A stretch of DNA of 64,000 bases from Crocodylus rhombifer (taxonomy: Eukaryota; Chordata; Crocodylia; Crocodylidae): contig JAVSML010000043.1 of NCBI GenBank assembly GCA_038503035.1, positions 195,411-259,410 on the forward strand, given 5' to 3'. Shown here in pieces: positions 12,538-25,214 of the stretch. The translations under genes and the position numbers were made by a program. Position 1 is the stretch's first letter. Each line of letters begins with the position of its first letter. The notes under the pieces were generated by a model that worked only from the letters and a program-made list of their open reading frames with translations, was not told the origin of the DNA and searched no databases.

Positions 12538-13255
12538 GTTTCTAGGGTCAGAAGAGACCTGAGCAGATCATCTAGTCCGACCCCCTGCCATGGCAGGAAA
12601 GAGTACTGGGGTCAAACGACCCCAGCAAGGTGTTCATCTAGCCTCCTCTTAAAGACCCCAGGGTAGGAGCATGCACCACTTCACTTGGAAGTTGGTTCCA
12701 GATCCCAGCCGCCCGGACCGTGAAGTCACGCCTCCTGACGTCTAGCTTAAATCTCCCCTCTGCCAGCTTGTGACCGTTATTCCTGGTCACTCCTGGCGGT
12801 GCTCGGGGGAGCAGGGACTCCCCCAGTGCCTGCTGATCCCCCCTGACTAGTTTGTAACAGGCCACTCGATCCCCCTCAGCCTTCTCTTTTGGAGGCTGAA
12901 CAGGTTCAGGTCCCGCAGCCTCTCCTCGTAGGGCCTGCCCTGCTGCCCCCTGATCATACGAGTGGCCCTCCTCTGGACCCTCTCTATGCTGTCAACACCC
13001 CTCCTGCAGTGCGGCGCCCAGAACTGGACGCAGTACTCCAGCTGCGGCCTGACCAGTGCCGCACAGAGGGGGAGGATCACCTCCCTGGACCTGCTCGAGA
13101 TGCATCTGTGGATGCATGACAAGGTATGGTTGGCCTTCCTGACCGCGTCCCCACACTGCCGGCCCATGTTCATCTTGGAGTCAATGATGACCCCCAGATC
13201 CCTTTCCGCCTCCGTGCTGACAAGAGGGGAGTTCCCTAACCTGTAGGTATGGTGC
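12538..13255 (-). mobile_element. 5'-truncated CR1 LINE (end of ORF2 and 3' UTR)
   Basis: The 3' end is at 12538, with the reverse-complemented CR1 tail ('agaagagacctgagcagatc' and onward). The body encodes the C-terminal part of the CR1 reverse-transcriptase protein in two frames. One frame (13173-12847) includes [15 protein letters not shown] and [13 protein letters not shown]. The next (12865-12638) covers the extreme C-terminus, including FTVRAAGIWNQLPSEVV. The two are out of frame with each other, so the copy is dead. Endonuclease and catalytic RT parts are absent through 5' truncation, which is normal for LINE insertions. G+C is higher and decay lower than in the CR1 pieces at 0.6 and 1.9 kb, suggesting a younger insertion. 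Confidence 0.93.
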
Positions 13256-15200
13256 CGGTTGTTCCTTTATCTGATAAAACAAATGTTTTGCCTCTGTACG
13301 GTTTGACAGACATGATGTACTAATAAGACCAACTCATGCTATATTCAAAAAGTAACAAAGGATGCTTATGAATAACCTAAAAAAGGTGTTTACAGAAAAT
13401 AGGTTTCAATTGCTTTCCATTATTGTTATGAAATCAGAGGAGAGGACAGCAGGGTTGCAAACAACCCCTCTGTATGTATAGAGCAAAGTGATACTTAACT
13501 GCCTTTTTGGCCCTTCTAGATGGCAATTATTAAATGCCCAGAACTTCTGTGATTCACCCGAAAAATGGAAACCGCAAAAGTAAAGTGTAGCCTAAGGTTT
13601 ACATGGGTTTTAATGGCAAAGCAGCACAGCAGATTCAGGTCAAATCTCAAAAAAGGGGAAGCAGACAATGGAACAAGCTGCCTAAGGAAGCTGTGGGAAC
13701 ACTGATACTTTAACCTTTGTGAATTTTGAGAAAATGTATTGCGTGCTTCAGGAAACGGTTCATACTTGAACAAATGACTTTTTGGACAAACGGTTCGTAC
13801 TTGGACAGTGGAATGACTGCTTAAGTGCAAAATCCACTCGGCCTTAACGACAAAACTGCAACAGGTATCCCTAATACTTCAGATAAAACGGGGGAAATGC
13901 ATGCAGAGTATTACTCCATTATGGACTCCAGGCTTCCTGGCCTCGGATACCATATCACCATCGTGGATACAGAACTGAGAGTTAAAATATTTCAACATGG
14001 AGGAACTGGGAAACAGAAAGTGTCTGATCAGAAATTTAAACCATCAACTGTAATGACCCTTTAAAAGAAAAGCAGAGAGGACACAAACACGCTTAGGAAG
14101 TCAATGACACAAGGGAGATTCAACCACACTTTCCCATGGTCTGAAGTATCAGCATTTCACACTTAGACAGAGACCATTGCTATCTGCTGTTAAAGGGAAA
14201 AAAGTGGGCTGTGTAACAGTATAACCAATGTGCCTGCCAACCAAAAATCCTTACTATTATAAAAACTGATTGCTAAGCAGAGCTTTAAATAAAGTTTGGA
14301 AGTGAAATGCTCTCAAGTGTTAGCTTGTGATTTCTGAAATTGGAGGTCAACTCTATTACCCCTTGATGCTTGACTTCTGAAATTCCTTAAAATATGGCAC
14401 TTGCTTCCTATTTTCTGAGATGCACCTCATGCAGTCAAGCATATGGAGTCAATAAAGGTGTCTCTTCACCTGCCATCTGAAGCTTTATTTTTCTCACTTG
14501 TAAGATACAACTGACTTTAGTAATAGCAATCTATGCACATACACCTGAAATGCACTTCCATTTTCTATGTTACAGAGCTATATGGCTTAGTAAACACACG
14601 CAATTTAAGTTCAAAACCATAGCCCCAGGCACTACACAATGAGAATTTTATATTACTGAAAATTAATACCATATATTTTTTTGCATATGCTTGAGCAATA
14701 TTAAAAAAAAAAAAAAAAAGAGCAATGCCTTACTTGTATCAATTGGGACTTTCTTCACTTTCATTTAAAAAAATATCATGCATAGAGAACTGAATTTTGG
14801 CTTTCCTCTCAACTTTTATTAAAAGAGAATATGAATCTATTTTATTTAATCAAAAGCAACTAACTAGAACTCTAGGAGCTTTCTATTTTGTATTGAAATC
14901 TGTATGTGCTCAGACTGCATCAGTATCAACCTCTGGATTCACTTTGCAGGATTTAAAAGCAGTTGGCACCCACTTCTTGATGCTCTGCACATTGTCTTGG
15001 AAAAAATGTACAGAACTCTGCACAGAGTAATGTTCACACTATCTTTGAGGACAGCTAACTACTGGTCCCATTTTTCAGATGGGAAAATGGAGACAGAAGT
15101 AATGATGCTTAGTCATGGGGATGCATTCCCAGTAGCAGAGAGCTACACTGGCAAAGGTGGATGTGCTCCAACTTCCAAGGTTTACTTTAAGCACCCAAGG
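13256..15200. other. Unassigned intronic sequence
   Basis: A short CR1-like phrase ('ggaacaagctgcctaaggaa', from 13671) suggests another tiny plus-strand remnant at about 13620-13710. An A run occupies 14702-14719. Otherwise I see no gene or named repeat. The 143-codon plus frame ending at 15335 resembles nothing known to me. Confidence 0.4.
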
Positions 15201-15379
15201 TTTGGTTGGGAGCGAACAGAACACAGGCTAGCTCTCATGGGGATGGGGCTCAAAGCCTGCCTGCACAGCACAAACCCGCCTCCCAGCATGCCCGGCAGGC
15301 TCTCCAAGCTGCCAAAGACTCCCCAGTGGTGTTGAATGGTGAGCCACCCCTGACTGGATGGCAGGGACATTGTGGCTGT

Positions 15380-16170
15380 CCACCTGGACCTGATGCAATA
15401 GCCACTCATCATAGCCACAAGCTGTTAGCCAGCTGTCCCGCACATGCCCATGCTCATGCTGCGCCCGCCGAGTGTGCACCCCCCCCATACACACACACGG
15501 AGGCAATGCAGGAGTCCTGGACACACATACACAGAACCCAGGTGTCCAGGGCAGGACTGGGCTGGGGCCGACAAGGATGCCCACCTCTTGTACGACTCCC
15601 CATTCCCCGGGGTGATAGAGGGCAGGCGCTATGCTCCCAGGGTCCCCGATTCTGCCATTGATGATGTCATTGCCCACCCAATCCGTGTCAGGGGCCTCAC
15701 CTACCACCCCGCCCTGGTTCCTGAGGCCCTATGGGGGGCAGCTGGACTGCCGAAAGGAGTAATTCAACTATGGACCGGGCCTGGCCCCACAAGCACATGT
15801 GGCACATGGATGGGGAAGAGGGCAAGCCCCGCACTGATGTGTGTGGCCCCAGCCCCGCATTGTGGCAGGCTGTTCAGATCCATGAAGTCCTGGCCGACTG
15901 CCTCCTTAACCTCACAGGGCGGGCTTCCGGTCCATATGAGCAGGGCCAGAGGCCTTCAAGTGCCCGCATGCTGGCACTGAGCCATGGGTCTCCTGCCATG
16001 CGCTCCTCTGGCCCATGTGATGGGCACTGCTGCCCACAGCCCAGGCTACCGGGGCTCTGTTCCCCTTCCCCAACCCCCCCCAGGGGCACACACAAGGGTG
16101 CGGGGCAATGTGTCAGACATGCCTCGGTTTACAATACTGAAGTTGCCAAACTTTTCCTGCGTTTAATAAA
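15380..16170 (+). pseudogene. Possible PIF/Harbinger (HARBI1-like) transposase relic
   Basis: The block is GC-rich in an AT-rich setting. In the plus frame 15444-15980, residues about 38-85 read DWAGADKDAHLLYDS, then VIEGRRYAPRVPDSAIDDV, then HPI. The first part recalls the 'GW(A/S)G..HDARVF..S' stretch of PIF/Harbinger nucleases. A second frame (from 15731) continues with GGSWTAERSNSTMDRAW, where the family has a 'P(Y/F)GG...FN..LSRAR' region. The match thus needs a frameshift, and the catalytic acidic residues cannot be placed with confidence. An AATAAA follows at 16165-16170. A decayed transposon, or an unrelated GC-rich pseudogene, are both possible. Confidence 0.33.
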
Positions 16171-16171
16171 G

Positions 16172-17426
16172 AAAACCTGTTGAATGCTGCTTGTGTCTCA
16201 GCCTGATCCCTCCTCCCGACTAACACAAAACAGCAAACCTTTGGCGGCAGTGCGGTGGGGGGAGGTTTGAGAACAGGGCTGGCTGATTCCAGTTCTTGCA
16301 AGCTAAGCAATGCCTCCCCCCTTGTCTGCAGGCTCCGCATCTGTCCAGCTCCCAGAGGACAGCATGGTGAGTCCAGGCTGGGCGCCTGAACGCCCGCTGA
16401 ACAAATGAAAGGTGTGTGTACAAGGTGCCGGTGAAACCAAGAAGAGCTGTTACAGACACGCAAGGGTACAGTTCTTGACATGTGGCTCTCACACTCACTT
16501 CAGAGGCTTGAGGCCCCTGTTTCCGCACCACCTGGCCTCCACTGCTCAAGCTACCGCCAGGCTTTCAGCTGACATCCCATGATTCTAGTAATGTCACTTA
16601 CCCGACCCAGGCTGTAAAATTCAGGAAACCACAGGTCACATGGCCCCTTAAGTTCTAGTGAGGGATGTGCTTGCCCCAGCTGGGAGGTTCTGTGCCCCCC
16701 TAAGCCATATCCCCCCTTCCCACACACACACACAGAACTGCCTAGTTCATCATCTAATAGCTATCTGATCAGTGAGCAAGAAGTGGAGTCGATCTCCACT
16801 GAACAAGAATGAAGGACGTGACAGAAGCCTTCCCTCCAAAAGCAATAAAAAAAGGTATGGCAAATAGTTAAGGCCCAACTCAGCCACCCTTACTTTACAC
16901 TCTTACAACATGGAGGACTTTAGTGTACTGGATTCCATTACTGGCATGTTATGAGTTTCAATTCCAAATAGTACTCGCCAAATTTTATTAGGATTTCATT
17001 TTTTCCACTTTCACCTTTTCTTTCCCTATCCTTTACTGGCACCGTAAGAAGTCCCTGTTTGGAAGAGATTTCAATATAAAATATAGACATCACAAGTGAG
17101 AAGGCAAAAAGCAACACACTGTCAAGTGGTTGTTTCATGTTATTACAAATTTATTTTGATATTTAAAAAATAATACAACAAGATATGTAGCTTACAAACC
17201 TGAGTAAAGGCAGAAAACTAGGATGACTCATGGTGGCAGATGGAGTATGGGGAGGCATGAGATTTTAAAAGGAAGAAGATTATGAAGGAGGTATGCTGCA
17301 GAGATAAGGAGAGATCACCTCCTCTCATTACTTTACATCATCCAAAGCTGTAACTCTTTTAGAACAGACATAAGGGTTAAGGACAGAAGTTACACATAAA
17401 CCAGTATGAATGATTGGAAACCAGTT
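16172..17426. other. Unassigned intronic sequence
   Basis: The first part (to about 16740) stays GC-rich and ends in a short (CA)n at 16722-16734. The rest is AT-rich. No exon is supported. Confidence 0.4.
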
Positions 17427-17571
17427 CAGATCTGTAATACAACGGAAGTTCAGTAAACATAAACCACTTTCAAAATGGCTGAAACCGGTTTACAATAAAC
17501 CTGGATGGATGGAGTATCAGACTTAATGGATTTAGGTTAAATCGGTTTATTGAACTTCTGTCCCAGATCCC
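17427..17571. repeat. Imperfect inverted repeat, possible MITE end
   Basis: The left arm (17427-17465, containing GAAGTTCAGTAAAC) is the imperfect reverse complement of the right arm (17534-17571, containing GTTTATTGAACTTC). The loop also holds an AAACCGGTTTACAATAAACC palindromic block. Arms of this length suggest a fold-back transposon. The outer limits were not resolved, and similar AAACC/GGTTT words continue to about 17805. Confidence 0.45.
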
Positions 17572-18189
17572 CTCCAGATTCAAAGTTAACTCACAGTCCC
17601 GCAGCATCCCAGGATGCTTTGTGCCTCTCCTGCAGCCCCCCACCCCCTTGCAGGGTAGGTGGATTAGTCTTGGCCTACGCTGTCTGCTCCAGCTGAGCAT
17701 GGAGACATGCTCTAGAGGCCCCCCACTTCTGGGCTGGGCCAGTGCAGGGATCAGGCTGCATTTCCAGAACCACAAGTGAATGTCTGTTCACTTGCTTATC
17801 GGTTCAATCTACGCAACTAATGAATTTGGCAAATCCAGAGAGTTTTGGGTTCAGAGTTGAGAACTAACCTGAATCTCAGGCAAACAAACTTGGTCTCAAC
17901 AAGACACATGTTTGCATCGGGACATTACAAAATACTTCTGGGTATAAGCAGCTGCTTACTGTATCAGATGCCTCTGAAATCACTTTGGAGAATGCAAGAT
18001 GGAAAAAGAGTAGATATTATGGATTGCAGATACTGAAAGCAAGAAATACAGTTTACTTTTTGGTTATCCCTCCTTCCCCCCATAAAAAAAAAATCTTCAG
18101 ATGAAGAAAGCAGAGTGCTGTTAAAACATTTCAGGCAAGGATTTGCTTCCTAATACACACCTACACACATAATTGGCTCGCATTCTTGG
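17572..18189. other. Unassigned intronic sequence
   Basis: A GC-rich patch occurs at 17590-17760, probably the body or tail of the preceding inverted-repeat element. No gene is visible. Confidence 0.35.
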
Positions 18190-18194
18190 GGTTT

Positions 18195-18226
<32 letters not shown>

Positions 18227-18232
18227 TTATAG
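18190..18232. repeat. (TTTTG)n microsatellite
   Basis: About five TTTTG units are flanked by pure T runs. Confidence 0.9.
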
Positions 18233-18454
18233 GTGTATAGAGCTCAGCCTCAAAGCCAGGTCCAACAGTAGGCCCAGGCAAGAAGGCCTAGCTAAAGTAA
18301 AGGGGCAGAGGCCAAAACCCCAACAAGGGAACAACATTACGTTAGCACCCCCAAGTCTTGGGGCAATGTGTAGGGAAGGATTCAGGCCACAAAGTTAGCT
18401 CCTAAGGCTTTGGGTGCCCTGCAGGGTAGTTTGCTTGAGTGGCTCAGTGAGAGG

Positions 18455-18552
18455 CCTGAGATGAGAATGGCCTAGTGATAAGTCATTTGGCCTGGGGCCG
18501 TGCGAAGACCCGTGGGCAGCCCCCACTATTATTAGTATTAGTATTAGTATTC
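18455..18552 (+). mobile_element. tRNA-derived SINE remnant
   Basis: TGGCCTAGTGATAAG at 18468-18482 resembles a tRNA/pol III A box. About 32 bp later GTGCGAAGACCCG at 18500-18512 resembles a decayed B box. A short (ATT/AGT)n tail follows at 18525-18551. Spacing and order fit the tRNA-like heads of reptile SINEs. The B box is clearly mutated, so it is probably not transcribed. Confidence 0.45.
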
Positions 18553-19352
18553 CAGCAAGCCGTGGTGGGCGAGAAGGAAAGGTGCCCTAGAGGCAGCTGC
18601 GTAACCACCAGGGAGCATCACAGCCACCCCTGGGAGTTGAATGTGCTACACACTCTATGTGCCCTGACAGTCTGTTCAATTATGACTGTAGAGCAATTTC
18701 TGCACGTCTACCACACAATAAGTGTAACTTCTGTACCTGGCCTCCAAATGTATAAAGGAAAAAAGAGCCAAAAGAATCTGGATAAGAATTATAGAGCTCC
18801 TGATTTCCAGCTCCACTCTTACCCACTAGACATAGGGGAGTATAACTGTAGTGCAGGGTAGAGACACTAGAGTTAGCTTTAAAATCAGATAGATGGAAGA
18901 CAATGCATCCTGCTGAGAGGCCAGCTGCCTCACAAGGAACTTTGGACAACATTTCTAAATGGGGCAAATGACTCTTGCCAGATTCTGTTTTCCAGAGCCT
19001 GGTTGTTAGCTGTGGAAATGGTCATGAAGGAAGGAGCTGGGGATTAGATTCCACATCCTACATCATACCAACAGTGCACAGGGTTTGCGCCTCTGCTCTG
19101 AATCCATACTTAAGCTTGGAGACATTATGATTCAGCATGCATGACTACTCCAAATTCAGGGCGAGACCTACCTGCCTACTGCCCCTGTACAATTAGGTAA
19201 GTGCAAGATAGGGCATTTTTGTCTGAAAGAACCAGAGACCTGATACAGTATGACAAGTCCCATTGCTTTATTTTCCCTCTTCAATTCAATGGGGACTTAT
19301 GTAGCAATGGGAGTTAAATATACGATTCCAAAAAATTAGACTTCTCAAATTT
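18553..19352. other. Unassigned intronic sequence
   Basis: A 128-codon plus frame (18475-18861) runs out of the SINE remnant and is not protein-like. No other feature is seen. Confidence 0.4.
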
Positions 19353-19356
19353 TTAA

Positions 19357-19759
19357 CTAGCATATTTCAGTGTACAAGTCAACCCCAATTTTTTTTTTTT
19401 AAATCAAAAAAGTAAGATTTTTTTCATAGATCCAGTGTATAAGTTGGGCAGGAAACTGAGTGGGCAGCAACAGAGCTCAGCATGGGGAGCAGCAATGGCA
19501 AGTGCTGCATGCTGTCACCACTCTGTGCCCACTCGCTCGCTTCCTGCCCAGAAAGTGTTGTAACTAAGTGTCCCCAGGCACGGGGCTTGGGCGCCCAGCC
19601 TGGCTCCAGGGTGTCAGGCAGGGGTGGGGGGGGGAAGGGGAGGCAGAAGCCTGCCCAGGAAAGCCCCTAGATGCCACCAAAGTGTACAAGTCGAGGTGGA
19701 AATTTAAAGATGAATAATTTCGCTTCAAAACTCAACTTATACACTGTGAAATACGGTAG
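19357..19759. mobile_element. TTAA-flanked MITE with subterminal repeats
   Basis: The ends are inverted repeats: CTAGCATATTTCAGTGTA inward from the left and CTACCGTATTTCACAGTGTA inward from the right. The element is bounded by TTAA on both sides (19353-19356 and 19760-19763). TTAA duplication is typical of piggyBac and Kolobok transposons. Two further copies of the 'AGTGTAtAAGT' word lie inside, near 19434 and 19680. The GC-rich core (19480-19660) contains no transposase. Confidence 0.7.
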
Positions 19760-19763
19760 TTAA

Positions 19764-22700
19764 GTACTACAGAAATCATTACATGCCTTTCAGTGATTTC
19801 AAGAAATAAGTCACTAATTATTTCATAAGCTAGATTTAAAAAAAAATGAAAAGACAAAGGCCTAGAAGTTATAAATGTCTTTAGAACAAAATTCCTTATT
19901 TTACTGATGTTCCACAAACCTAAGCATTACTCATATATGAGCCAAATTGAAGCTAATGTTGAAACATCAGCCCTGAGAGCGCAAACCCCATAGATAGCTC
20001 TCTTTTGCTTGCATTTTCTCAGCAACAGAGTCTCTGTCTCCCTGGCACAGAGCCAAAGTCTTCCATTCCCAAATGATCTGGGTTCTGTTATGGAAGCTTT
20101 CCTCAAGTCACCTATCTCAAGATGACTTTCAGTGCTTCATTTCCATTGCAAAGCAAATGTCCCAAACACACCAAAATACAATTTTCACAACATAAAGTGT
20201 ATTTATGAAATTGGTAGCCTATTAAGCTGCGTTCCAGTTTGAAACACACTTGTCAATGGAACACAGCATCGTCAATCAAACGATAGATTTTATGAGTAAA
20301 TCTGCGGTAAACTTGCATTGCTATAAAACTAGGTTTGAGTCATTTTAAAAAAAGAAAAAAAACTTAGTCTCATATCTTAACATTAGAAGGGGAAAGATAC
20401 TAATTTTGATTCTTCTGCCTAGTTTAAAGCACCTTGGACAAGGGCTAAATATACTAATACAATGACTGTATGAAGGCAAGCAAGCTCAAACAAACAACAG
20501 ATCCATCTGGAGCAGACAGTATAAAATATACCCGTCAACATAAAACAACATACAAAAATCCAACTAAAACCTCATAAATTCCCAGGACACAATACAGTGA
20601 TTGAGGAGACAGTTCCAAAGCAGCGGGCCATTGAGAAACCCACATCCCTTCCAAAACTTCTCCCTACACACCCTACTATATGAAGGTATTTAGTGAGAGC
20701 ACTTGGCAAGTGATGGCTAAGAAACTGGAACATGGATTTTCATTGAACAGCATGCAGCACCACAGCAAAACAGCTACAATTTCTTCCCCTGGGAGGGAAG
20801 AGTATGAAGCTGCCTTTCCGCAGCTCCTCTCACTAAGCTGCCTCCTATGTTGCCTGCTGAATCCTTCCTACGAAGCAATTCTTCAACACCAACACATCAG
20901 GCTCTGTCTCAGAGTGAAGGTCTCATTTTAAGGGCTTGTTGACAGGGCGCAAGTCATTGTGATGTGTAAACACCATTGCAACTTAACCCACTTATACCAT
21001 AAAGTGTCCTGTGTGGGACAAGAGCATAGGGCACAATATGAATCTCACCAAGAGCCTGTCTACATTGGCCAACCAACCTATGAACCTGATTTGCAAGTCA
21101 TCAAGCTCCTTCTGGAGGAAGACAAGAGACTTCAACCCTCGCTACCTTCAGCAAGTAAAGCATGCATTCAGCATCTTGCAGGATCAGATTAGGATCCACT
21201 GTAAATTAGTTTAGTTGCAACTAAATTAAAAAAAAGACTATTTACAATACAGACCCTAGAGCTGGTAAAACGATAATGTTCAGAACACCATGGTATTCAG
21301 TGTTTGAAAATCAGAGGTTAGTCTTTAAGGGAGGGTCAGGTTAATCTGCGATGCGGTGTTATAACAAACTAATCAACAAATCAGTGAGAAGTCATAAAGT
21401 CCAAATTCTTTTATGTATCCACATCCACACATACTTTCTGCTATTCCTGGATATCGTAAGATCGCCTTTTGTGTCTGCCAAAAGCAACTTTCTGTTTGAA
21501 TCTATCATCCTGCTCAAACCAATTCTTTTCAGGAGACTCGGCAAAGGATGATCTGCTGATATATGAGTGGTATCAATGACAGCAGTATGAAAACTAAAAA
21601 ATTACTTCTAAAAACCTTCAAGAGGGAACTCTTCAATGCTGTATTTCATGTCACCAGGAGCATAAGACAGCAAGCTCAGTATCTATGTCTCTTTTAACAC
21701 ATTCCCATTAATATAAAGAAAAGGTGAAGTGTAATTTTAGTCATTAAAAGTAATCTTTTAACAAGTAAAACTATCTTTAATAAGCCGGATGAGGTAGTCA
21801 ATCCCTAACAGTAAAGGTGGGAGTGCATAGTAGTCCACAAATATTCAAAGGAAACCCCAAGGAAGTGACGAGAGTTATTTATGGCACTAGAAGTGGGTGT
21901 AATGTACTGAAATGGAGGAAAAAAAACAAAAAAAGGAAATTAAGGCTAGGTATCAGAAGACTTTCCCGACAGCAATCAAACAGTTTTCTGTAACTAGTCA
22001 CGTAAGTCCCATTGCACGTGATTTTTAAAGCTAGTCTGGACAAAAATATGACTATAGATTGTTTCTAAGCCACAACTCCATGTTCCAAACAGAGCGGAAA
22101 GCACGTTCACATAAAAAGGAAGGTGGCTCTGACCCTCCAAACCTGGACCTCAAGCCAATCCCTTGGCTGAGAGGTTCAGGACTGGATCATCCAATGGCTC
22201 CACACTTCCCTCTCTAAATTCTCCCATTTTTATGTCAACTTTGGAATGTTTTATGAAAGGCAGGGGAGGCCAGAAGGTAAAATTTGACCACAAACACAGA
22301 GGCGATAAACACGGGCCGAAAAGAGTGGATCATTTCTTGTCTCAGCTACAAATGGAGGACGAGGATGACTCGGATGAAAAACCATAGCAAACAATATTCA
22401 TTATATATGGTTTCTGCAGGCTGCAGAAATCATTGCGAGGTGCTGGATACTGCAGCGTTTTATGACATTTTTTGGCTGAGTTCATGATTAGGATGATTAC
22501 ATAAGCTGTTTATTACTTGCTGCAGCTCATGGAGCGCAAAAAATGAACTGGTCATTTAATTTAGACTCGATTCGTACCAGATAGCAGAAAAAGCTCAACA
22601 ACTCACTGAAGACCAAACAAGCTTTACAATGCTGCCTCTGAGGAAACCGCATCATTTCATCTATTGTTCTGTACGGAGAAAAGAAATATTTTGGCATGAG

Positions 22701-25214
22701 ACAGTTAGTAGGACAATGCTTTTGAACTAATATAACCTACACAGCAACAGGACCGAGTGTGTGGGAGCATGCACGCACATATATATATATGGGAGTCGTG
22801 CGTGGGACGGGAGGGGCCGTCTGGAAGAGAGACACAGAGAAAGAGAATGGGACCAGCAATTGAGTTTTCATGTTTCCCCAAGTCTCAACTAGAACTAATC
22901 AAAATGAATTCAACTGAATGCCTGTGACGGCCAAAAATGTAGTCACACACAGTCTGGCTGTCCAAATGAATGGTGAGGAAAGGGCTCGCATCAATCAGCT
23001 TCATCTAGGAAGATTGGCACGACTTCAATAGGGATTGACGGAGTTCAGTGCCTGCCAGACTGATGATGAGCCAAGCCCCAAGCTGAAAATGTTCTGACTA
23101 TTCATAATGACATTATAGTCTAGGGCCTTTGATTAATTAATTCAGGAACCACAGCTTCCAGTTACTGTAAGAAGAGCATTTGAGGTAACTGTTTTGCACC
23201 CCTCACGGTGTCTGAATCCCACATCCTGCCTCTCCACACTAACTCTTTACCAGTATCGTTCAGTATCGTTACTGAAATCTCTTTAGTATAATCATTATTT
23301 CTAGCGTTGCTGCTATATGTGTCTAATGTACAGTGCAGTTGCTTCTCCGCCCTTAAGCGATTTACGTTCTGCAAAAATAAATAAAACAATTGCAAAGGCT
23401 CAGCGACTTGCCTTTCAGAAATTCTGCTAAATGAGCCTTCTTCGATGCACAAAAAAGGCATTTGTCTTAATTGTTACAAACAATGTTATCTCTCAGTGCT
23501 CTCCAGAAATCTCTGACCAGCGCTGCCACAGAACAGCATGGCTAGAAATGTTGCTAGGTAGCACTGTGCATGCTGACAATTAACAGCTTGAAAAAAAACG
23601 GGAGAAAAAAATTAGAAAGGTTGATCATTTTATTGCATTATTGTTCAGACAGAAGAAAATTCATTTTCATTAAGATAAGACCTTTCCAGTCATTCTCAGA
23701 CCTAAATCTGGTTAGAGGGAAGGCGAGGTAGTCACGTATTCAGACTAAGAAGCTGGGCAACAGAGAACGAAACTTGAAAAAGCCGCATTGAAGTTAAAGC
23801 AGCTAATTTCTTCCTCTTCTACAGATGCATTTAACAAAGTTATTCACATCTTTCATTATTAATAGAGTACTCAGGGCATGCAAGACATTATACAGAGACA
23901 GAGTAAAACGACCAGAGCCCCAAGGAATACCCATGAACTAGGCTAGGTACCGATACGGCTTGCACAATAGAACAACACACCAGCTACAGACACAGTGACG
24001 CTACTGTTTCTCTCCCCCAGTTTAGGTAAGCACACGCTGGTTTTTCTGGTGTATTACTATAAAGAGGATGCACGAGAAAACCTTTTAAAGAGAAATGAGA
24101 CAGTCACATTTGGCACAGGGGGTAGAGACACTCCCAGGCTTAGGCAGCAGTGAGGAAGCTGCACAGATGACAGCGGAAGAAGGTTAACAGACTTGATTTG
24201 TTTTTCAAATGTCCAACCTGTGCTCAAAGCATTTTTTTTCTGCCCCAATTCCTGCTTGCTCAAAATAAGCAGGTTTGTATGCCTACCCCCCACACCAAGG
24301 GAACACACAAAGATTGGCCGATGCTTTTTCCCATGCTCAGGAACAGTGAGAAAGATGGCAAGAGGCAAACATTGTGCCAAAAAAGAGGCATTTTCCACTG
24401 TAACAAAGGAGTCAAAGGATATTTCCTTAACTATTCAGTCTCTGATGCTCCACCCCTGCCCTGGAGTAAATCCAGCCTTGCGCTGTGGGGGCCGACGAGG
24501 TCCAAACACGGTGGGACCGCCATGCAGTGGTGCTGGTGAGTCGTGTGCGGGGTGTGCGGCGAGTGCCCTGCAAGAAAGTGAATGGTAGCGGGGAAGACCT
24601 GGCATATAGATTGGGGCGGGGGGAAAAGGGAGAGGGAAGAGAAGAACAGCACGTTTATGGGATTCACAACTTTACGTGCACCATTTGACCACCGCTTGCT
24701 GTAGCGGAGGCCCACAGAAAATTGTGGCAGATGCTAATCCAGGGAGGGCACAGACTGCTGCCGAAGGAGGAAGGGTTCTCGCTGCACCCTCCCCGGTTGA
24801 TCTTTCATACAGAGCCTATTTTCTCACTCTCCTCCCGCATTTCCCAGCTCGTTTTGCTAGCCTGACAAAGTTCTTGTAAGGAACCAAGGCAGCTGGGAAC
24901 CCAAGGTCTCGTGGGCGACCTCTGAGCAAGTCGTACTCCTCTCTGAACAACTGTTTTCCCATTCTTAAGGAGGGGACAATACCACCACCCCATCTCAACA
25001 GATGGTTGGGCAAGGCTGAATCCATCATCATTTCTAAAGCATATTAAGATCTGGAGGTAGGAGACCCTCGACCAGTGCAGGCTACTTATTTATTGCCACA
25101 GGACAACCCTTGGGTACAATACACTAAACTGAATATAATAAATCCCTTAGTCCTTTTAAATAGTTTTCTTCAACCACAGGCTTATATTGGGTATTTTATC
25201 ATAACCATCAAACC
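19764..25214. other. Repeat-poor intronic sequence
   Basis: Largely AT-rich and unique-looking. Short features include an (AT)n near 22778-22790 and a GC-rich patch at 24470-24640 with a lone GTGAGT donor-like site at about 24535. No exon with both borders is supported. Plus frames of 131 codons (24193-24588) and minus frames of 113 codons (24057-24398) look like chance. Confidence 0.45.
22380..22600. other. Candidate conserved non-coding element
   Basis: Sequence of high complexity with no repeat signature contains homeodomain-style ATTA/TAAT words and blocks such as 'ggatgattacataagctg' (from 22491). This visual texture is typical of ancient vertebrate non-coding elements. The call is inference and rests on no alignment. 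Confidence 0.3.

Noticed and set aside
15228..15707. 159-codon minus frame
   Set aside because: Mirror of the GC-rich plus-strand relic; no motif on this strand.
24470..24640. GC-rich patch with CTG|GTGAGT donor, possible first exon and promoter on the plus strand
   Set aside because: Short, no supporting acceptor downstream, no convincing start codon frame, CpG density modest.
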